Below, piece by piece: positions 45,201-57,015 of a DNA stretch of 64,000 bases. Below the pieces are notes generated by a model. It ran no database searches, was not told where the DNA came from, and saw only the letters and a list, made by a program, of their open reading frames with translations. Source of the DNA: Platycnemis pennipes (taxonomy: Eukaryota; Arthropoda; Insecta; Odonata; Platycnemididae); assembly GCA_933228895.1 (NCBI GenBank), contig OW121848.1:159356688-159420687 (forward strand), in the 5' to 3' direction. The number at the start of each line of letters is the position of its first letter. Position 1 is the first letter of the stretch. The position numbers and the translations under genes are program-made.

Positions 45201-46260
45201 GCCGAGTAAATAAGAGAGATTAAATAAATAGTTTAAACAAATATTATAAATGTTTAAGCGTTTAATCACAATTATTTCGTCACTACAAAGTATGCGAATA
45301 CCCATACCACAAAATTACATACTTTTTCAATCCATACATTAAAACCAACATCTCCAAGGTCAAAGGATATGCACAGAGTGACAACGTTCAGGTTGCCAGA
45401 AACAGAATCAAGTCAAGTTTTATGTTATGTTTCATGTCAATACTTAAATTCAAAAGGGCAATATTTCAAAATGACTTGAGAATTTGAGGCATCCGGTTAA
45501 AATGTCGTGTAATTTAATCATCTTCAAGCAATTTTTTAGTGCCATTGAAATTATATGAGCGCTAGTTCTCAACGACTCACGATTATCGAACCAGCCACCT
45601 TAAGCACCACTACCGCCTTCGCAAGTTGGAGGTCAGGAGACCGAATCTCACCTCGAGCGTAGGTCTGTGGCAAGTCATCACTAAACATCCACAAGGAGTA
45701 CCTGAATAATAAGGAAACGTATTATTTGATTTCAAATGTATTTATTCCTCGCATAGGCATATATGCAGAAAGAAAGACTCATAATATTAAGACATCTATT
45801 TTACGTCTTCCAGCTATTCTTCCGCGTTTCCATTCCACTGACATAATTATTGAGGGAATTGCAGACTGCTCACCCAGACCTGAAGACGAGGACTAGAACA
45901 ACCGCAACTCTGTCTCTGAGAAGGAAGATAGTGGCAGAAAGCTCGAAATATCTTAAACCAAAATCTTAATATTCATCCACACCTTCGAATCAAAGGTAGT
46001 GTGAGTTGGCATATATCAGGTACCTGCAGCTGAATGATTGCAAACTGCGAATAAATATAATTAATTTAGAATTCTCTGTTTTTTTTATTTTATTCATGCA
46101 AGTGTACAGTTAGCATGCTTTGGTAAGAATTATTATTTTTCATTTGCTTTGCAAGCTATATTTCATGCATTTCCAGTTGATTAGATGTCAACTATTACCA
46201 TTTATAATTATATTAGTTATATTCGTATTAATATATATGATTATATATTATTAATATAAA
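42216..46260. other. Non-coding, G-rich then C/T-rich then AT-rich
   Basis: 42235-42480 is G/A-rich on the + strand, one of few such patches here. 42590-42665 is C/T-rich. 43140-45590 is AT-rich. 45610-45660 has a weak tRNA-like word GGAGACCGAATCTCACC that may be a SINE relic. No exon is recognised. Confidence 0.5.
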
Positions 46261-46458
46261 TACAAGAACAACCTCTGGGACAGGCTTGCTAAGGAGGCCA
46301 TTGAGATGCGGCTAAACAAAAATAATTTTAATAGAGACACAGGTTCTAAAATTAGCAATTCATGGAATCCCATTTTATATATAATAAAAAACGATAGAAT
46401 TCCTCCTTATCCAAATTTCGAAGATCCTTCCGGCCATGATTGTTGCAACCGTTTATAG
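46261..46458 (+). pseudogene. Penelope-like element ORF, C-terminal end
   Basis: In frame from 46261 the sequence reads YKNNLWDRLAKEAIEMRL, NKNNFNRDTG, then SNSWNPIL and a tail ending at TAG 46456-46458. The order W(D/E)R..(R/K)EAIE(I/M), NN(F/L)NR..G, (S)W.P(I/V)L is the C-terminal signature I know from Penelope-like retroelement polyproteins, beyond the GIY-YIG endonuclease. The endonuclease and reverse transcriptase upstream are not recognisable, so only the 3' end survives. The downstream motif at 46493 supports the call. Confidence 0.65.
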
Positions 46459-46479
46459 ATACGCCTCAACGGCTTTAAT

Positions 46480-46610
46480 TTACTCACTCATTCTGAAGAC
46501 GATGGACGAGTCATCCGTTGAAACGTTGGTGTTATACCAAAATTTAACCCGGTGGAAATCCCGAGAAGACTTTACAAAAATAAGTCGCCGGGAAAGAATT
46601 AAATCATATT
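46480..46610 (+). repeat. Terminal motif of the Penelope-like element
   Basis: CTGAAGA (46493-46499), one base, stem GATGGA/TCCGTT (46501-46506 with 46514-46519), then GAAAC (46520-46524). A second perfect stem TTGGT/ACCAA (46526-46530 with 46536-46540) follows. Further on comes CCGGTGGAAATCCCGAGAAG (46549-46568). Penelope-like elements are known to carry hammerhead ribozyme motifs in their terminal repeats. This matches the CTGANGA..GAAA core with one extra base, and no clear helix I is seen. Confidence 0.55.
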
Positions 46611-49502
46611 TTAATTACCATTCATCGTTTCCAATGTCAGTAGTACATAATATAAATCATTCGTGCAATAAGTCTCTTTGTTTCCTTTTTCGAAATAGCT
46701 GTAATGTGGGTAAGCCATCGAAATATATCCTGTAACATCGAATAATTGATTAAATTGTAACAATTAAAAAGATGCAACATCCAGTATATACTTTAGTCGG
46801 ATAGCATTCGATAATGTGCAGCGCCGCTCACGAGAAACGAACTCGTGGTCTCCCGCGAAATGCATCATTGGAGCTGGAGGGGCGCTAGGGAAATATGAGT
46901 GGTTGGCGGCTTCAGGGGTTGCAGGCAGGGGTGGTACGAAAGGGGCAGTAGAAGTAGCGTAAACAAAGTGTGTCTGTGGATTCCTCCATTTTTTTATTTT
47001 CCCGCCCTCTTTATCTCATCCTCTTCCTTCCCTCTCCTTCCCTCTCCTTCTCTCCCCTCCGACTCCTTTATCTTTCCCTCCCCTCCTCTCGAGAGAGACG
47101 CCCCCTTCCCCCACACCAAAGTCTCGCGTGTCACTTCGGATCCTCCCAACTCCTCGTCATCTCTCCGAAGCCATTCCTCTCACCCTGGCGAGCACACAGG
47201 AGAGTGACGCAAAGCACTCCGCTGCATGTTTCTTCGCCATCGACTCCGCCCTCCCTTATCACCTCCTGGCGAAAAAGCAGCCCTCCCTTCCAGCTGATTC
47301 ACGAAGCGCCCTCGAGCGACTGACAGCGAGAATCAGCCAACTGCACACCCTCGTCGCTAGGAATGACACCCTCGTCGCTAGGCCATTGCGGAGATCAGGG
47401 GTGAGGTCGGACAGCGCCTGCGATTTGGAGAGGGCTTCTGTTCTCCTCCTTGGTGAGGCGCATGCATTGACATGGCGATTAGACAGCGGGCCTATGTTTT
47501 CAATCTGGCTCAGATCCATCGCGGTCAGGAGAGCCTGTTCCACCTCCAACCCCAAGGATCAAGGACACGTTTGTCCCCAGATTGAAATTTCTCTTCTTCG
47601 GCCTCCTTTGCCAATTTTCCAACCCTTATCCCTGGATATATAGCTTTAATCCATATTTGTTTCAATCCCGAGAGTCGACAGGAAAACTCTCGGTGTCCTC
47701 AATGATGTGCTTAGTAACTACTGTGAAGTGTCTTTCAGATACAACCGCAACATAAAAAGAGTTATCAAATGTTTGGAAGTGACAGAAATGTAGATTTTAA
47801 AACTAGTTTCATTTAAAAAGATTTTTTTATTCATTACAGAGTGCAATACGGACAATAACACAACTTATATTCGGTCTTGCCTCTTATACAAGTACGGCTA
47901 GGCTTACAGAGTCTAAAGTCTGACTGAAGTCCTTCAATAGCCAGCGGTTAGCTTGCCTACTGTTCATTTAATGATTGTGTGGCAGTAAAGCATATTTTGG
48001 AAAAGAAAGAGAGAGAGAGACACGACGGAGAGCGACACACTCCTCTGGGAAATTGCGATTCTGGAAAGATGTCATTTTTAAGGAATGAACGTTAGGCATA
48101 TTTTCTTTTCCGGATCGCTGAGTTTCTTTTTCCTCTTTCTCAGAAAGAAGGCCTCTCAAATATTTGTTACAGATCCTCTCGCATCTCCTGGGGACTTTTG
48201 TCTTCTCCAATTGTGAATTCTTTATCGGTTCCGGCGAACCGTGACACAGCGTCAAATTTCTCTTTTCGAAAACCTGTATCAATATAAGACCTCGACACAA
48301 ATAGGCAGTTATTCGGAGTCTTTTTTACGATATATTCAAAAGTATTCATTTTATCAAGAGGCGCTTCTTCTTGAAATCAATAGCTTCTCCGTATCCACCT
48401 CCATTTTATTTCAATATCATTTACTTTAACGTAGTTGATAAGGCACCAACGATCCATTTTCCTCTCATTGTTTCATCTGCATTAACTTTACAAGCCATTC
48501 ACATACCCGTCTGTCCGTATTCTATTATTACTCCGTATACTGTTATTCCTCTTTCGACCCGCGTCTCATACTCCTTCGATCAATCCTCATTCCCCAAGAT
48601 AGTAATTTAATAGCCATGCAAACTCTCACTGAAGATTAATCTTCTGCCAAACCATATTTATGCTTCAGTTTCAGCACTAGATGTAAATGTCTCTTCCACA
48701 TACAAAATTCGCCTCCTAAAATATTTGCACAGCAACAAAATGCTACCATAGTACCTCAGCGGATCCATTTCATCGTCCTCTACTCCTGTGTTCAGTTTAA
48801 ATTCCTTTTTTTTTTACTTTCGCATTTCATCGTTATGAATCAAAAAATTTTTATTCGTAAAAGAAATAATCTTTCACATTGACCATTTTGTCCCTGACAT
48901 CTTGATTGCTTTGTATCTGCATTCCATTTTCTCTTTCTAATGCAATAGCATCGGTTGCCTTGAATTCTCTTTTCATAACCATCATATAAGGAAATCCTGT
49001 GTTTGATTTCTTCGTAATCTTCTTAAGTAAATATCGTCCTGAGTTCATATTTACAGATCGACAAAGACTGGAGAACGGGTAGGCGGTAGGTTTAAGGCGT
49101 GAATCCCATCCCTGAAGGGGTCGCGAGGGTGTACGAAGAGAAACGGCAGAGAAATCCCAGTTGGTGCGGATGCTGTAGTGAAAGGGATGAGTGGGTAGAT
49201 TAGGAGTCGGAATGAAGGCTGGAGGAAATGAGGTTTTTTTGTGGATGCCAGTCATTCTGCAACCTGGTTTCGCACATTTATTTCCTTGCTTGTTCCCGCG
49301 TGTAGGCGCGAATTTCCTGCATCCGGGCAGGAAGCTCGCGGAAACTAGCCAAAAAAAACCCTCAACTCCATCCCTTTCCCACGTAATGCATTTGTGGTGC
49401 GTTTTCCCCTCCTCCCTTCCCAGCATGCCCTGCGAACGAAGCCAAAAGCACGCTCCACCGACGTAAGCCTGAGGTGGAAAGAGGATCTCGTGAGGGAACA
49501 GT
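46611..49502. other. Non-coding; C/T-rich block and GA repeat
   Basis: 46980-47110 is C/T-rich. A 17-base unit ACACCCTCGTCGCTAGG occurs twice at 47345-47361 and 47366-47382. A (GA)n run lies at 48004-48020. Open frames of 171 and 191 codons here show no domain. Confidence 0.55.
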
Positions 49503-50320
49503 ACATCTACATCCGCGTAATACCCTGTGAGCCACCACGAGGGTGTGTGACAGTGGGTGGGTGAAGATCACTAAACATGCACTATTTACATGCAATTACG
49601 ATATTTAATGGGGACATGCTAGATAATAGGGTCACATGCAGCTAGATGAATTATGATGAATATCTACGAAATAAGAAATGGGTGGTTGTTATTAAATGCA
49701 CCATGCACTACAGACTGACTATATTTCACCTACCCCTTTGCCACCTGCCTATTGTTCTCTCTTATGGTACGCGGGAAAAATGACATTTTAAATCTATCGG
49801 TACCACAATCTATCTCTCTAATTTTGTAAATCTGATCAAACTTAGCATAATAATTAGGGGTTCCTATTATATATCTAACATCATCTGTGAACAAATCGGT
49901 TTCGAATTTACTTAAAAGGTTTAACCTAAATTTTAACCTGCGTTCTGATAGTAAATCCCATCCTAGTTGCTCTATTAAACTCGTACCACTTATACAATTA
50001 TCATAACGGTCTTTAATAAATCCAGCGGATATCCTTTGCACACGTTCTAATTCTTTTATCATACCTTCCTCGTACGGATCCCATATACTAGCGGCACATT
50101 CTAAATAAGGCCTGACAAGCGTAAAATAGCTTCTTTCTCGTACTCTCTCATCGCATTTGCCTAAAACCCTTTTTACGAATCCTAATCTAAGGTTTGCTAC
50201 ACTAGTTATGTCCCTGATGTGTCTCCCCCATGACATGTCTTCAGTGATGGTGACGACTAAGTATTTTTAATAGATTCTACGTTAGATATTTTCTTTTCTT
50301 TGATGCAATAAGTAGAGACT
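49503..50320 (-). mobile_element. CR1/L2-group LINE copy, 3' part
   Basis: Starts with the ACATCTACATC tail and the CCACCACGAGGGTGTGTG stem-loop at 49503. The minus-strand frame 50236-49730 (168 codons) encodes the LINE C-terminus: LGFVKRVLGKCDERVRE, LVRPYLECAASIWDPYE, LKFRLNLLSKF and DRFKMSFFPRTIRE, closely matching residues 434-574 of the 2.4 kb ORF. Homology fades near 50320. Truncated and not functional. Confidence 0.9.
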
Positions 50321-50816
50321 GGAACATATCGACTGAGCTAAAGGGTACTCTTTTCGGTTTTCTTTCCGCACGGTTCCACCTCGATTCATCACCTAGGGGA
50401 AACCACGAATTTCATTCCGCAAATTCAGCAGTATTGACTAAAATGCATTAGCATTTCCACATATCCTTCATTCCTAGCTAGGGTCACTCTTAGTGGGGTG
50501 AAGCCTGGAGTCGCATATGTTCATGGAGATATAATTGCTTGAATTATTGATCAAATCTAAATTGTTTGGGGTTGTAGGTGATGATTTATTTCCGTAGCCT
50601 TCAATATTTCTTTTCGCACGGATAGAAAACTTCAATGGAGGCCGATTGAGTCCAAGCACCTTCAAAGATTCTTCGGTTTGGGATTGAGTGTCGAGTCTCA
50701 TACAGCCTGTATTTCGTATCCCATTTGCTACCGTTGAGATGCTACTCCATTTGCGTGAACATCCACTAACGTCTTAGAGGGAGGAACATAAACCTAATTC
50801 TTATATTAGCATATGT
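50321..50816. other. Non-coding
   Basis: Nothing recognisable. Confidence 0.55.
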
Positions 50817-51408
50817 CTATATCTATATCTACACGATACCCTGCAAGCCACCGCGAGGGTGTGTGGCAGGGGGTGAAGATCACCAAGCATGCACTACCGT
50901 CATGCAAACAAGCAATTATAGGGACTCATGCAACTAGAGTGTTAGTATCTATAGTATTTAAGGTATTAATACATGCATCATGCACTACAGACTACTCGAA
51001 AATATTTCCCCTACCTATCCCTTTGCTATGCTGCCTATTCTGTTCTCTTATATTACGGGGGAAAACTGCCATTTTGAATCTATCAGTACGACTATCTCTA
51101 TAATATTATTTATCTGGTCGAATCTAGCATAATACACTGGTGCTTTTAATATGTACCTAACATCTTCAGTAAAGTTATCCGATTTAAATTTCCCTAATAG
51201 GTTTAATCTTTACTTTAACCTACGCTCTGATAATGATTCTCACCCTAATTCTTGTATTAATTCTGAAACACTACTCAACCTATCGTAACACCTTTTAACA
51301 AACCTAGCTGCTCTACGCTGCACACTGTCTAGTTCTCTGATCAAACCTAATTCAGTCGGATCCCATACACTGGCTGCATACTCAAGGTGGGGCCTAACTA
51401 GTGAAAAC
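50817..51408 (-). mobile_element. CR1/L2-group LINE copy, subfamily B
   Basis: Tail CTATATCTACACGATACCC and GCGAGGGTGTGTGGCAGGGG, the subfamily-B 3' UTR shared with 17597, then the C-terminal coding region with stops. It ends abruptly at about 51408. It provides the uninterrupted reference for the insertion site at 35106. Confidence 0.9.
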
Positions 51409-51430
51409 TGCCGCAGAGGAAGTGGCCGAG

Positions 51431-51525
51431 GTCTACATCTACATAATACTCAGCAAGACGACACAAAAGGGTGTATAGCAGGGGGCAAACTGTCATCAAG
51501 CATGCATTTCAAATAAGAATAAATT
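51431..51525 (-). mobile_element. CR1/L2-group LINE tail, diverged
   Basis: GTCTACATCTACATAATACT, GGGTGTATAGCAGGGGGC and CATCAAGCATGCATTTCA form an older tail copy 25 bases from the previous copy. Confidence 0.75.
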
Positions 51526-52949
51526 AATTATCATTATCAAGCAGGCATGCAAAATTTGGGATGAAATGACCTCATTATTCTCCACCATAGTTGCGCCCAC
51601 ATTTCATTTTCACGATATGGTTCCAGAACTAAAATAATAAATGGTTTAATCGCTGCCGGTGCAATTCTCATTCCTTTCACCTTTTCATTATTTTCGTCAC
51701 TTTAAGAGAAATATGTTCACGATTGCGCCCAATTCTTGAGTTCCTGTCTTGAGACATGATTTCCTGCTAGCTCTGCAATTTAAAGAGTAGGATACATTGC
51801 TTCGATATCTGATGATAAAGTGTCATACTCATATCCACTCGCATGAAAGGTGACGTGAAAGATTCCAGGGAAGTTCACCTTTTATGGTCGAAAAGTGTAT
51901 CCATGAAGGGGAAAAGACGGAGTCTGCGAACGTATGAAGCGGCGACAAGCCACGGGCACCCGTCGGCACCAGGCGGGCGGAATTCGCTGTTGAGTTGGCC
52001 GCGCGATAAACGGAATCAAATAGCACATACTGCATCCCATGGTATTTCATGTGCCGAGGCCCCGCAAATCGCGTGACATCGCTGGAATATCGAACTGCAA
52101 CGCGTCGGTTGGCTTGTCGCGTTGCAACACCCAATTAGAATCTCAAATTGCAGCCGAGGTGTTCGGCACGGCCCAAGTATTGCCAGAGGAGAGGAGGGCC
52201 CGCGAACGAGCATTGAGGCCCCTTATTGAGGGTCCCCCTCCCCCGCGGACGATCACAGTTCCCCCGGAGGCGGCGCTGTTCCCCGCTCGCCCCCACCCCC
52301 GTCCCAGGGCCCCCCAGGCCCCTGATTCACGCCTTAGCTCCCCCCTTCTCCTTGTACCCCTCCCCAGGAAGACTCTTATCTCGACGCCCAGAAGTGCCTA
52401 ATGCATGTGAGGGGATGATACCTTCTTTCCCTCTTTTTTTTCTTCTTCCGTGTTGTTTTTAACGATGGAGGCTTCCCTCATCAATACCTTTCAGCCGGTC
52501 GAGAAAATATGGGACTCTTTTGTGTGGTGTTTTAGGCCGCAGCTTACAGGTGACTTGCTAATGTTCTATTGGTATCTGAACCCTGGGTGTAAATCTTAAT
52601 GCATTTTTGTGTTCCTCCGGGGATGGTTAAGAATAATGTTTTCACCCTCGAAGGAAAGTGCCCCTGTATTTGCGTTGAAACATACGAATAAAATAGTGCC
52701 AAAAGTAGGGAGAGTAAAGTTGTGTGATTCAAACATAACTATTTTATAAAAAGCTGTCTACCGAATCAAACAAGTTCTTATGAGAAACCTCCACTTTATT
52801 TCTTTTTTGTATCATTAAAATGAAGAGTATCTCTCTTTGTGAAATTAATCTTCCAATATTTTCTCAAGATACTGAACAATATGGAAAATTTTCTCTTTTC
52901 TGCGTCGTGGCTGCTCAGCCTTGCAATACATATCAATATTAGGTGTGAC
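51526..52949. other. Non-coding; CpG- and C-rich patch
   Basis: 52200-52375 is C- and CpG-rich and could be a small CpG island, but no exon with splice sites and domain signature is visible. The rest is unremarkable. Confidence 0.5.
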
Positions 52950-53170
52950 AGAAGGATAGTCGGGTAGCTCAGTGGAATTAAGGTTAGCTTATGGTCGGAG
53001 TTTGAGTCCAAATCGTTCCCTTTGGACTCCCCAGTCCAAAATCATCATGGATATATGAGATACACGTGACAAATTGCGGGTGGAAACCAACTGGCTCTCA
53101 ATACTACTGTAACCTCATTGTAATGTCATTGGGCATCATAATCTGTACTTCCACCAACAAACCAACATTC
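52950..53170 (+). repeat. tRNA-derived SINE-like repeat
   Basis: The A box TAGCTCAGTGG (52965-52975) is excellent. A B-box-like GAGTTTGAGTCCA lies at 52998-53010 with shortened spacing. A non-tRNA body continues to about 53170. Single copy in the window. Confidence 0.45.
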
Positions 53171-54378
53171 TTAGTGATCGGAGAGTGAGTGACGCCGAAT
53201 GCGCTGATCAAGGACTCCACAAGTTACAAGATGGGCTATGGGTGAGACTATTTCCAAATCATCACTGTCACTTCAATTGCAGTTGTGATTCACGGCCAAG
53301 TTTGTCTTCTTCGGGCTGCAGCTGGTAGGATATTCAGACAGGTTCGGGATAAAAAAGCGCGAGAATCCCTTGTAAATGATTGCTCTGTCCCATCGAGCGC
53401 GCGAAACGCTTTCACCCGCGGTCGTAAGCTTCGCCGTCATCCTGCTCGTGGAAGCCGTACGAACCGACGCCGAACTCTATAAGCGTCAGAGGAAATGCGA
53501 CTCCGCTCTTGCTCGGTAAACAAGGGTCGCGCAACGCCGTTGATTCATGCACCGACGGAATCAACATATTTTTTGGATGTATTCCTTCCAACTGGCGTAC
53601 ACGTCGTACCGAAGACCCGAGAACCATCAGAGGCACGGGGATGAATAGGATTCCAACTGATACGACATTGAAGACGAACAACATCCTGGCGCAAAGATAT
53701 TCTTCCTCCCCATTTTGTGCTGCTTGCTTTGTGTTATTCTTCGACGGGGGCATGGCAAAGATGGCGCAAAGAAGAAGGAAGGAGCTCTCTGCGGGAGTAG
53801 GGTGGTTCGCCTCGCTCTCCCCCTGGGGGCGGGGGGGGAGAAAAGATACTCGTGCTATCGATCTCGTGCACTACCACCCCCCCCCCTACACCTCCCGACC
53901 AGTAGAACTCTCTCTCCCCCTTTTGCCCCCTCCTGAATCTCCCGCTTCTCCCCTCCCGAGGGACGACCCATAATCTCAATTTCGCTCAAATAAAGCCGTT
54001 TATCTTTTTGTCGGTCCGTCTAGCGCTCTCTCCCAACCTTCCTCCCAACACAAGAATTTGCACCGTCCCCTTGGTCTCTCGCCCTCTCCTCTTCCGGCTC
54101 GGGATACCGTAAATAACGTGACTCCGTTCCTTTGGCTCCCTTCTACAACCCTTCTCCATTCTTCGCGTTGTTGCAAGTCACAGATTCCACGAGGCCTCTC
54201 TTCCTCCAAAGACTCCGCACCAGCAGTGGGGGGGACAACATCGAATGCGGTCCAAATGCTCTTCACCTCGCACTCTGGGTCGACCACGCTCGTAATGTAA
54301 GACATTGTTCGTTAATGATCACAAACTGATCTTTAAAATCAAAGTCCGAAGCATTGACATGGTGGAAGGTTGTAATGA
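53171..54378. other. Non-coding
   Basis: Mixed composition with C/T-rich patches at 53875-53960 and 54010-54110. A word CTCAATTTCGCTCAAATAAAG (near 53976) resembles 61824-61844. No supported exon. Confidence 0.5.
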
Positions 54379-54491
54379 TGTCTATTAATGAGTACTTTTA
54401 GTCACTTCCACAGAATTTTATTTGAATAAATACAAATAAATTTCTGAAATAAAATTCTGTGGAAGTGACTAAGAGTACTCATGAATAGACA
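54379..54491. repeat. Foldback, 44-bp arms
   Basis: 54379-54422 (TGTCTATTAATGAGTACTTT.., ..CACTTCCACAGAATTTTATT) is inverted at 54448-54491 with two mismatches, around a ~25-base AT loop. AAACTGATCTTT occurs on both sides, at 54323-54334 and 54490-54501. Confidence 0.9.
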
Positions 54492-56937
54492 AACTGATCT
54501 TTTTTTAATCTTTAAATTATAATGATAAAATAAAGATTTAATGATTTTAAAAAGCTTCCGTCTCTATTCTAAGGCAAGGAAAATGTCTGCTAATGACAAA
54601 CATTCTAAATCTGAGTCGTTGTGGAATGAACTTCGGCAAAGCTAATATTTGCAGAAAAAGAAGTGCTATAAATAACATTACAGTAGTTAAATACCCATAA
54701 ATTTTTAGCGATTATTCTGGACAGATAATAAACGTATCTGAATATTTTCAATCCACTATTCCGAGGTAAGGAAATGGGTGCAATATAAGTACGGGGAGTA
54801 TTTGCGAATGACAATCAGTATGTCAAATAAGTGTTCCTGTTTTACCCATATTTCATTTTACCCCAGTGGTTCACTGAGAAAGTGAGAACAAGAACAGTGA
54901 AAAAACTGCAAGATTACTCGGCATTCTAAAAATCCGTGTTCCCCATTTAAATACATCTTGCCTCACATCTATTCAGTATCTCTCGTTGAAACAATTTCTC
55001 TCCAAACCCGCGTTTTCGCTGAGCGTGATGTCATCCACGGATGTTATATCATCGCAATTTCCGTAATGAAAAAACACTTTCTTTAATTGAAAGCTATAGT
55101 TTTCCCTGTGGATGAATTTTGATAAAAATTAAAAATAATATCAAAACAAGGAATATAATAACTTGCTCCGTTTCACACGGCACTTGCTATAACTCTAAAA
55201 CTAAAATTTATATTGCTCTCTTTCCTGCATGGTTTTCCAACAAATACTGACTTTGAATATTGTAATGTCCTTCTGTATTGCAGCATAGACAAAGAGGAGA
55301 GAATTCCCTGGGACCGCAGCCCAGGACGGATAAAGTAATGGAAGATGTTCTTTTATAATGCATCGTAAACACTCGCGCCCGTCGGAAAATCCTAAAAGCG
55401 ATTTCTCATCACGGCTAGCGAGAGCTAAAAAATAAATCTCTCTTTCTCTCTCTCGACGGAGAGGAGGAATCCTCTTTTCGGGTTCTTCAGTGGAGCTCGA
55501 AGTTTTTCCGCGCCGATTCCACGTATTAAAGGCTTCAATCCGCTCGCCTTGCAGCCCAAGGAGATATGTCCCAGTTCCCCACCGGAGAGCCGACCCACAC
55601 CTGATTCTACGTTTCCACGAAGCACATCCGCGTTCGCTCCGTCGGATGAAAACGCATGCATCTCGGTAAATTCGCTCACGTTCGTCGGTAGTGACCGCTG
55701 GGGGATGGCTGAGACTATTCCTCGTAGGGATGCGCCATTCAAGAGCAGCCCAGATATAAAAATATTCCATTCTTTTGCTCTCTTGGTCGTTCGGAGCCAA
55801 TGCTCTGAGAGCCATTTGGGTGATTACAAAAAATTCGAGTGTTCTGCAGTGACGGACCTTCTGTCACCGCTGAGGATTGGCTGTTTATGAAACGCATGCC
55901 CGAAAAATTCATGGTCAGTTCGTGACTTTTTCCTCCTGTCATTCCAAATCTCTAATATCCTTGTGGATCGCATCCTGAAAACCATCATCTCCAGTTTTTC
56001 TACTTGAATGTTTCTACTCCCTTCAAATCCATATCTTCATAGATGGCCAAGGATGGATGCCACTCCTTCATACTGATCATGTAATTCTAACGTGTGAGCA
56101 ATTCCGTTGATAATTACTAAATTGCCGGTTTTAGTAATGAGTCGTTTTAATTTAAAGCTAACAGAGAAGCATTGTAGCTTCACGATAAAGAACAGCAGCT
56201 AATATCAAAATACCATGTGGGACAAATCCTGCTCTAATATGTATTAGGTATATATTCATTGCAGTGAGTCAAATATGCTTTGAGTGGTTAGAATCAATTA
56301 CTCTTATGTTTTGTGCATTTAGAGTCCATTACACTCACATTATTAGCCTGAAAGCATAATCCGAATTACTCCACCGGTGGTTTTGACCACAGCTAATGAT
56401 CCCGCCTGTAAAATGACAGTTTTAACGCCTATCTTTCTACTAATCTATCCTCTCTTATTTTTACTTCCTAAGCAACTATTATTAGATAGAGATATTTTAT
56501 ATATTGGAGGATGATTTATGCCTCAGGAAAATTAATTCTTCTTAATCATCGGCGAAATATTTTGTTTGTATTTCAGCCTAATATTTTAGTGACTTATATG
56601 TAATTTCAATGTAAAAGTGTGAACTGTTTAGCCGGGTGAACACTTTACTTGATATATTGTAATACTATTTTATCCACAAACCTAGCTCCTAATATGAATT
56701 CATATTTAGAGCGTAAGCCTATGAGAGAAGGTCTTCGAATCGACTTCCGGAGAGGTCTTTGTATACGATACAATTAAACATTTTCTGGACGCCAAATCTT
56801 TCACGACAGTGGTACAGGAGTCTGGACCTTCAGTACGTGGACATGTACATTTTACATGTCGTTTGGCTCAGCCCATTCCTCTCCACTCACCAACAAGATA
56901 ACCTTCGGATTGAAAACTTGAGGCTAGGCACACTATG
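54492..56937. other. Non-coding, no gene recognised
   Basis: AT-rich. The 204-codon minus frame at 55201-55815 lacks any domain, signal or splice context and is treated as chance. Confidence 0.55.
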
Positions 56938-57015
56938 CAGAATGATGGGTCGTACCTTCGCGGAAATGGACACAGTAATCCGGTGAATAACCCGAGAAGA
57001 GTTCACTGAGCAGAA
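56938..57015 (+). repeat. Decayed Penelope-type terminal motif
   Basis: TGCAGAATGATGGGTCGTAC, GGAAATGG and CCGGTGAATAACCCGAGAAG keep the spacing of the motifs at 7.1 and 46.5 kb, but the hairpin has eroded. GCAGAATRATGGGTC is repeated near 57012. Weak call. Confidence 0.3.

Noticed and set aside
46493..46545. Confirmed active hammerhead ribozyme
   Set aside because: The core order fits, but there is an extra base before stem II, a weak closing pair and no visible helix I. Kept only as a hypothesis.
47128..47643. 171-codon plus frame
   Set aside because: It begins within a C/T-rich block, includes a short tandem repeat and has no recognisable family features.
48851..49426. 191-codon minus frame
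   Set aside because: No domain or hydrophobic pattern, and it ends close to a LINE tail. Treated as chance.
55201..55815. 204-codon minus frame
   Set aside because: No domain, no signal peptide, no splice context and ordinary composition. An open frame of this size can arise by chance in 64 kb read six ways.
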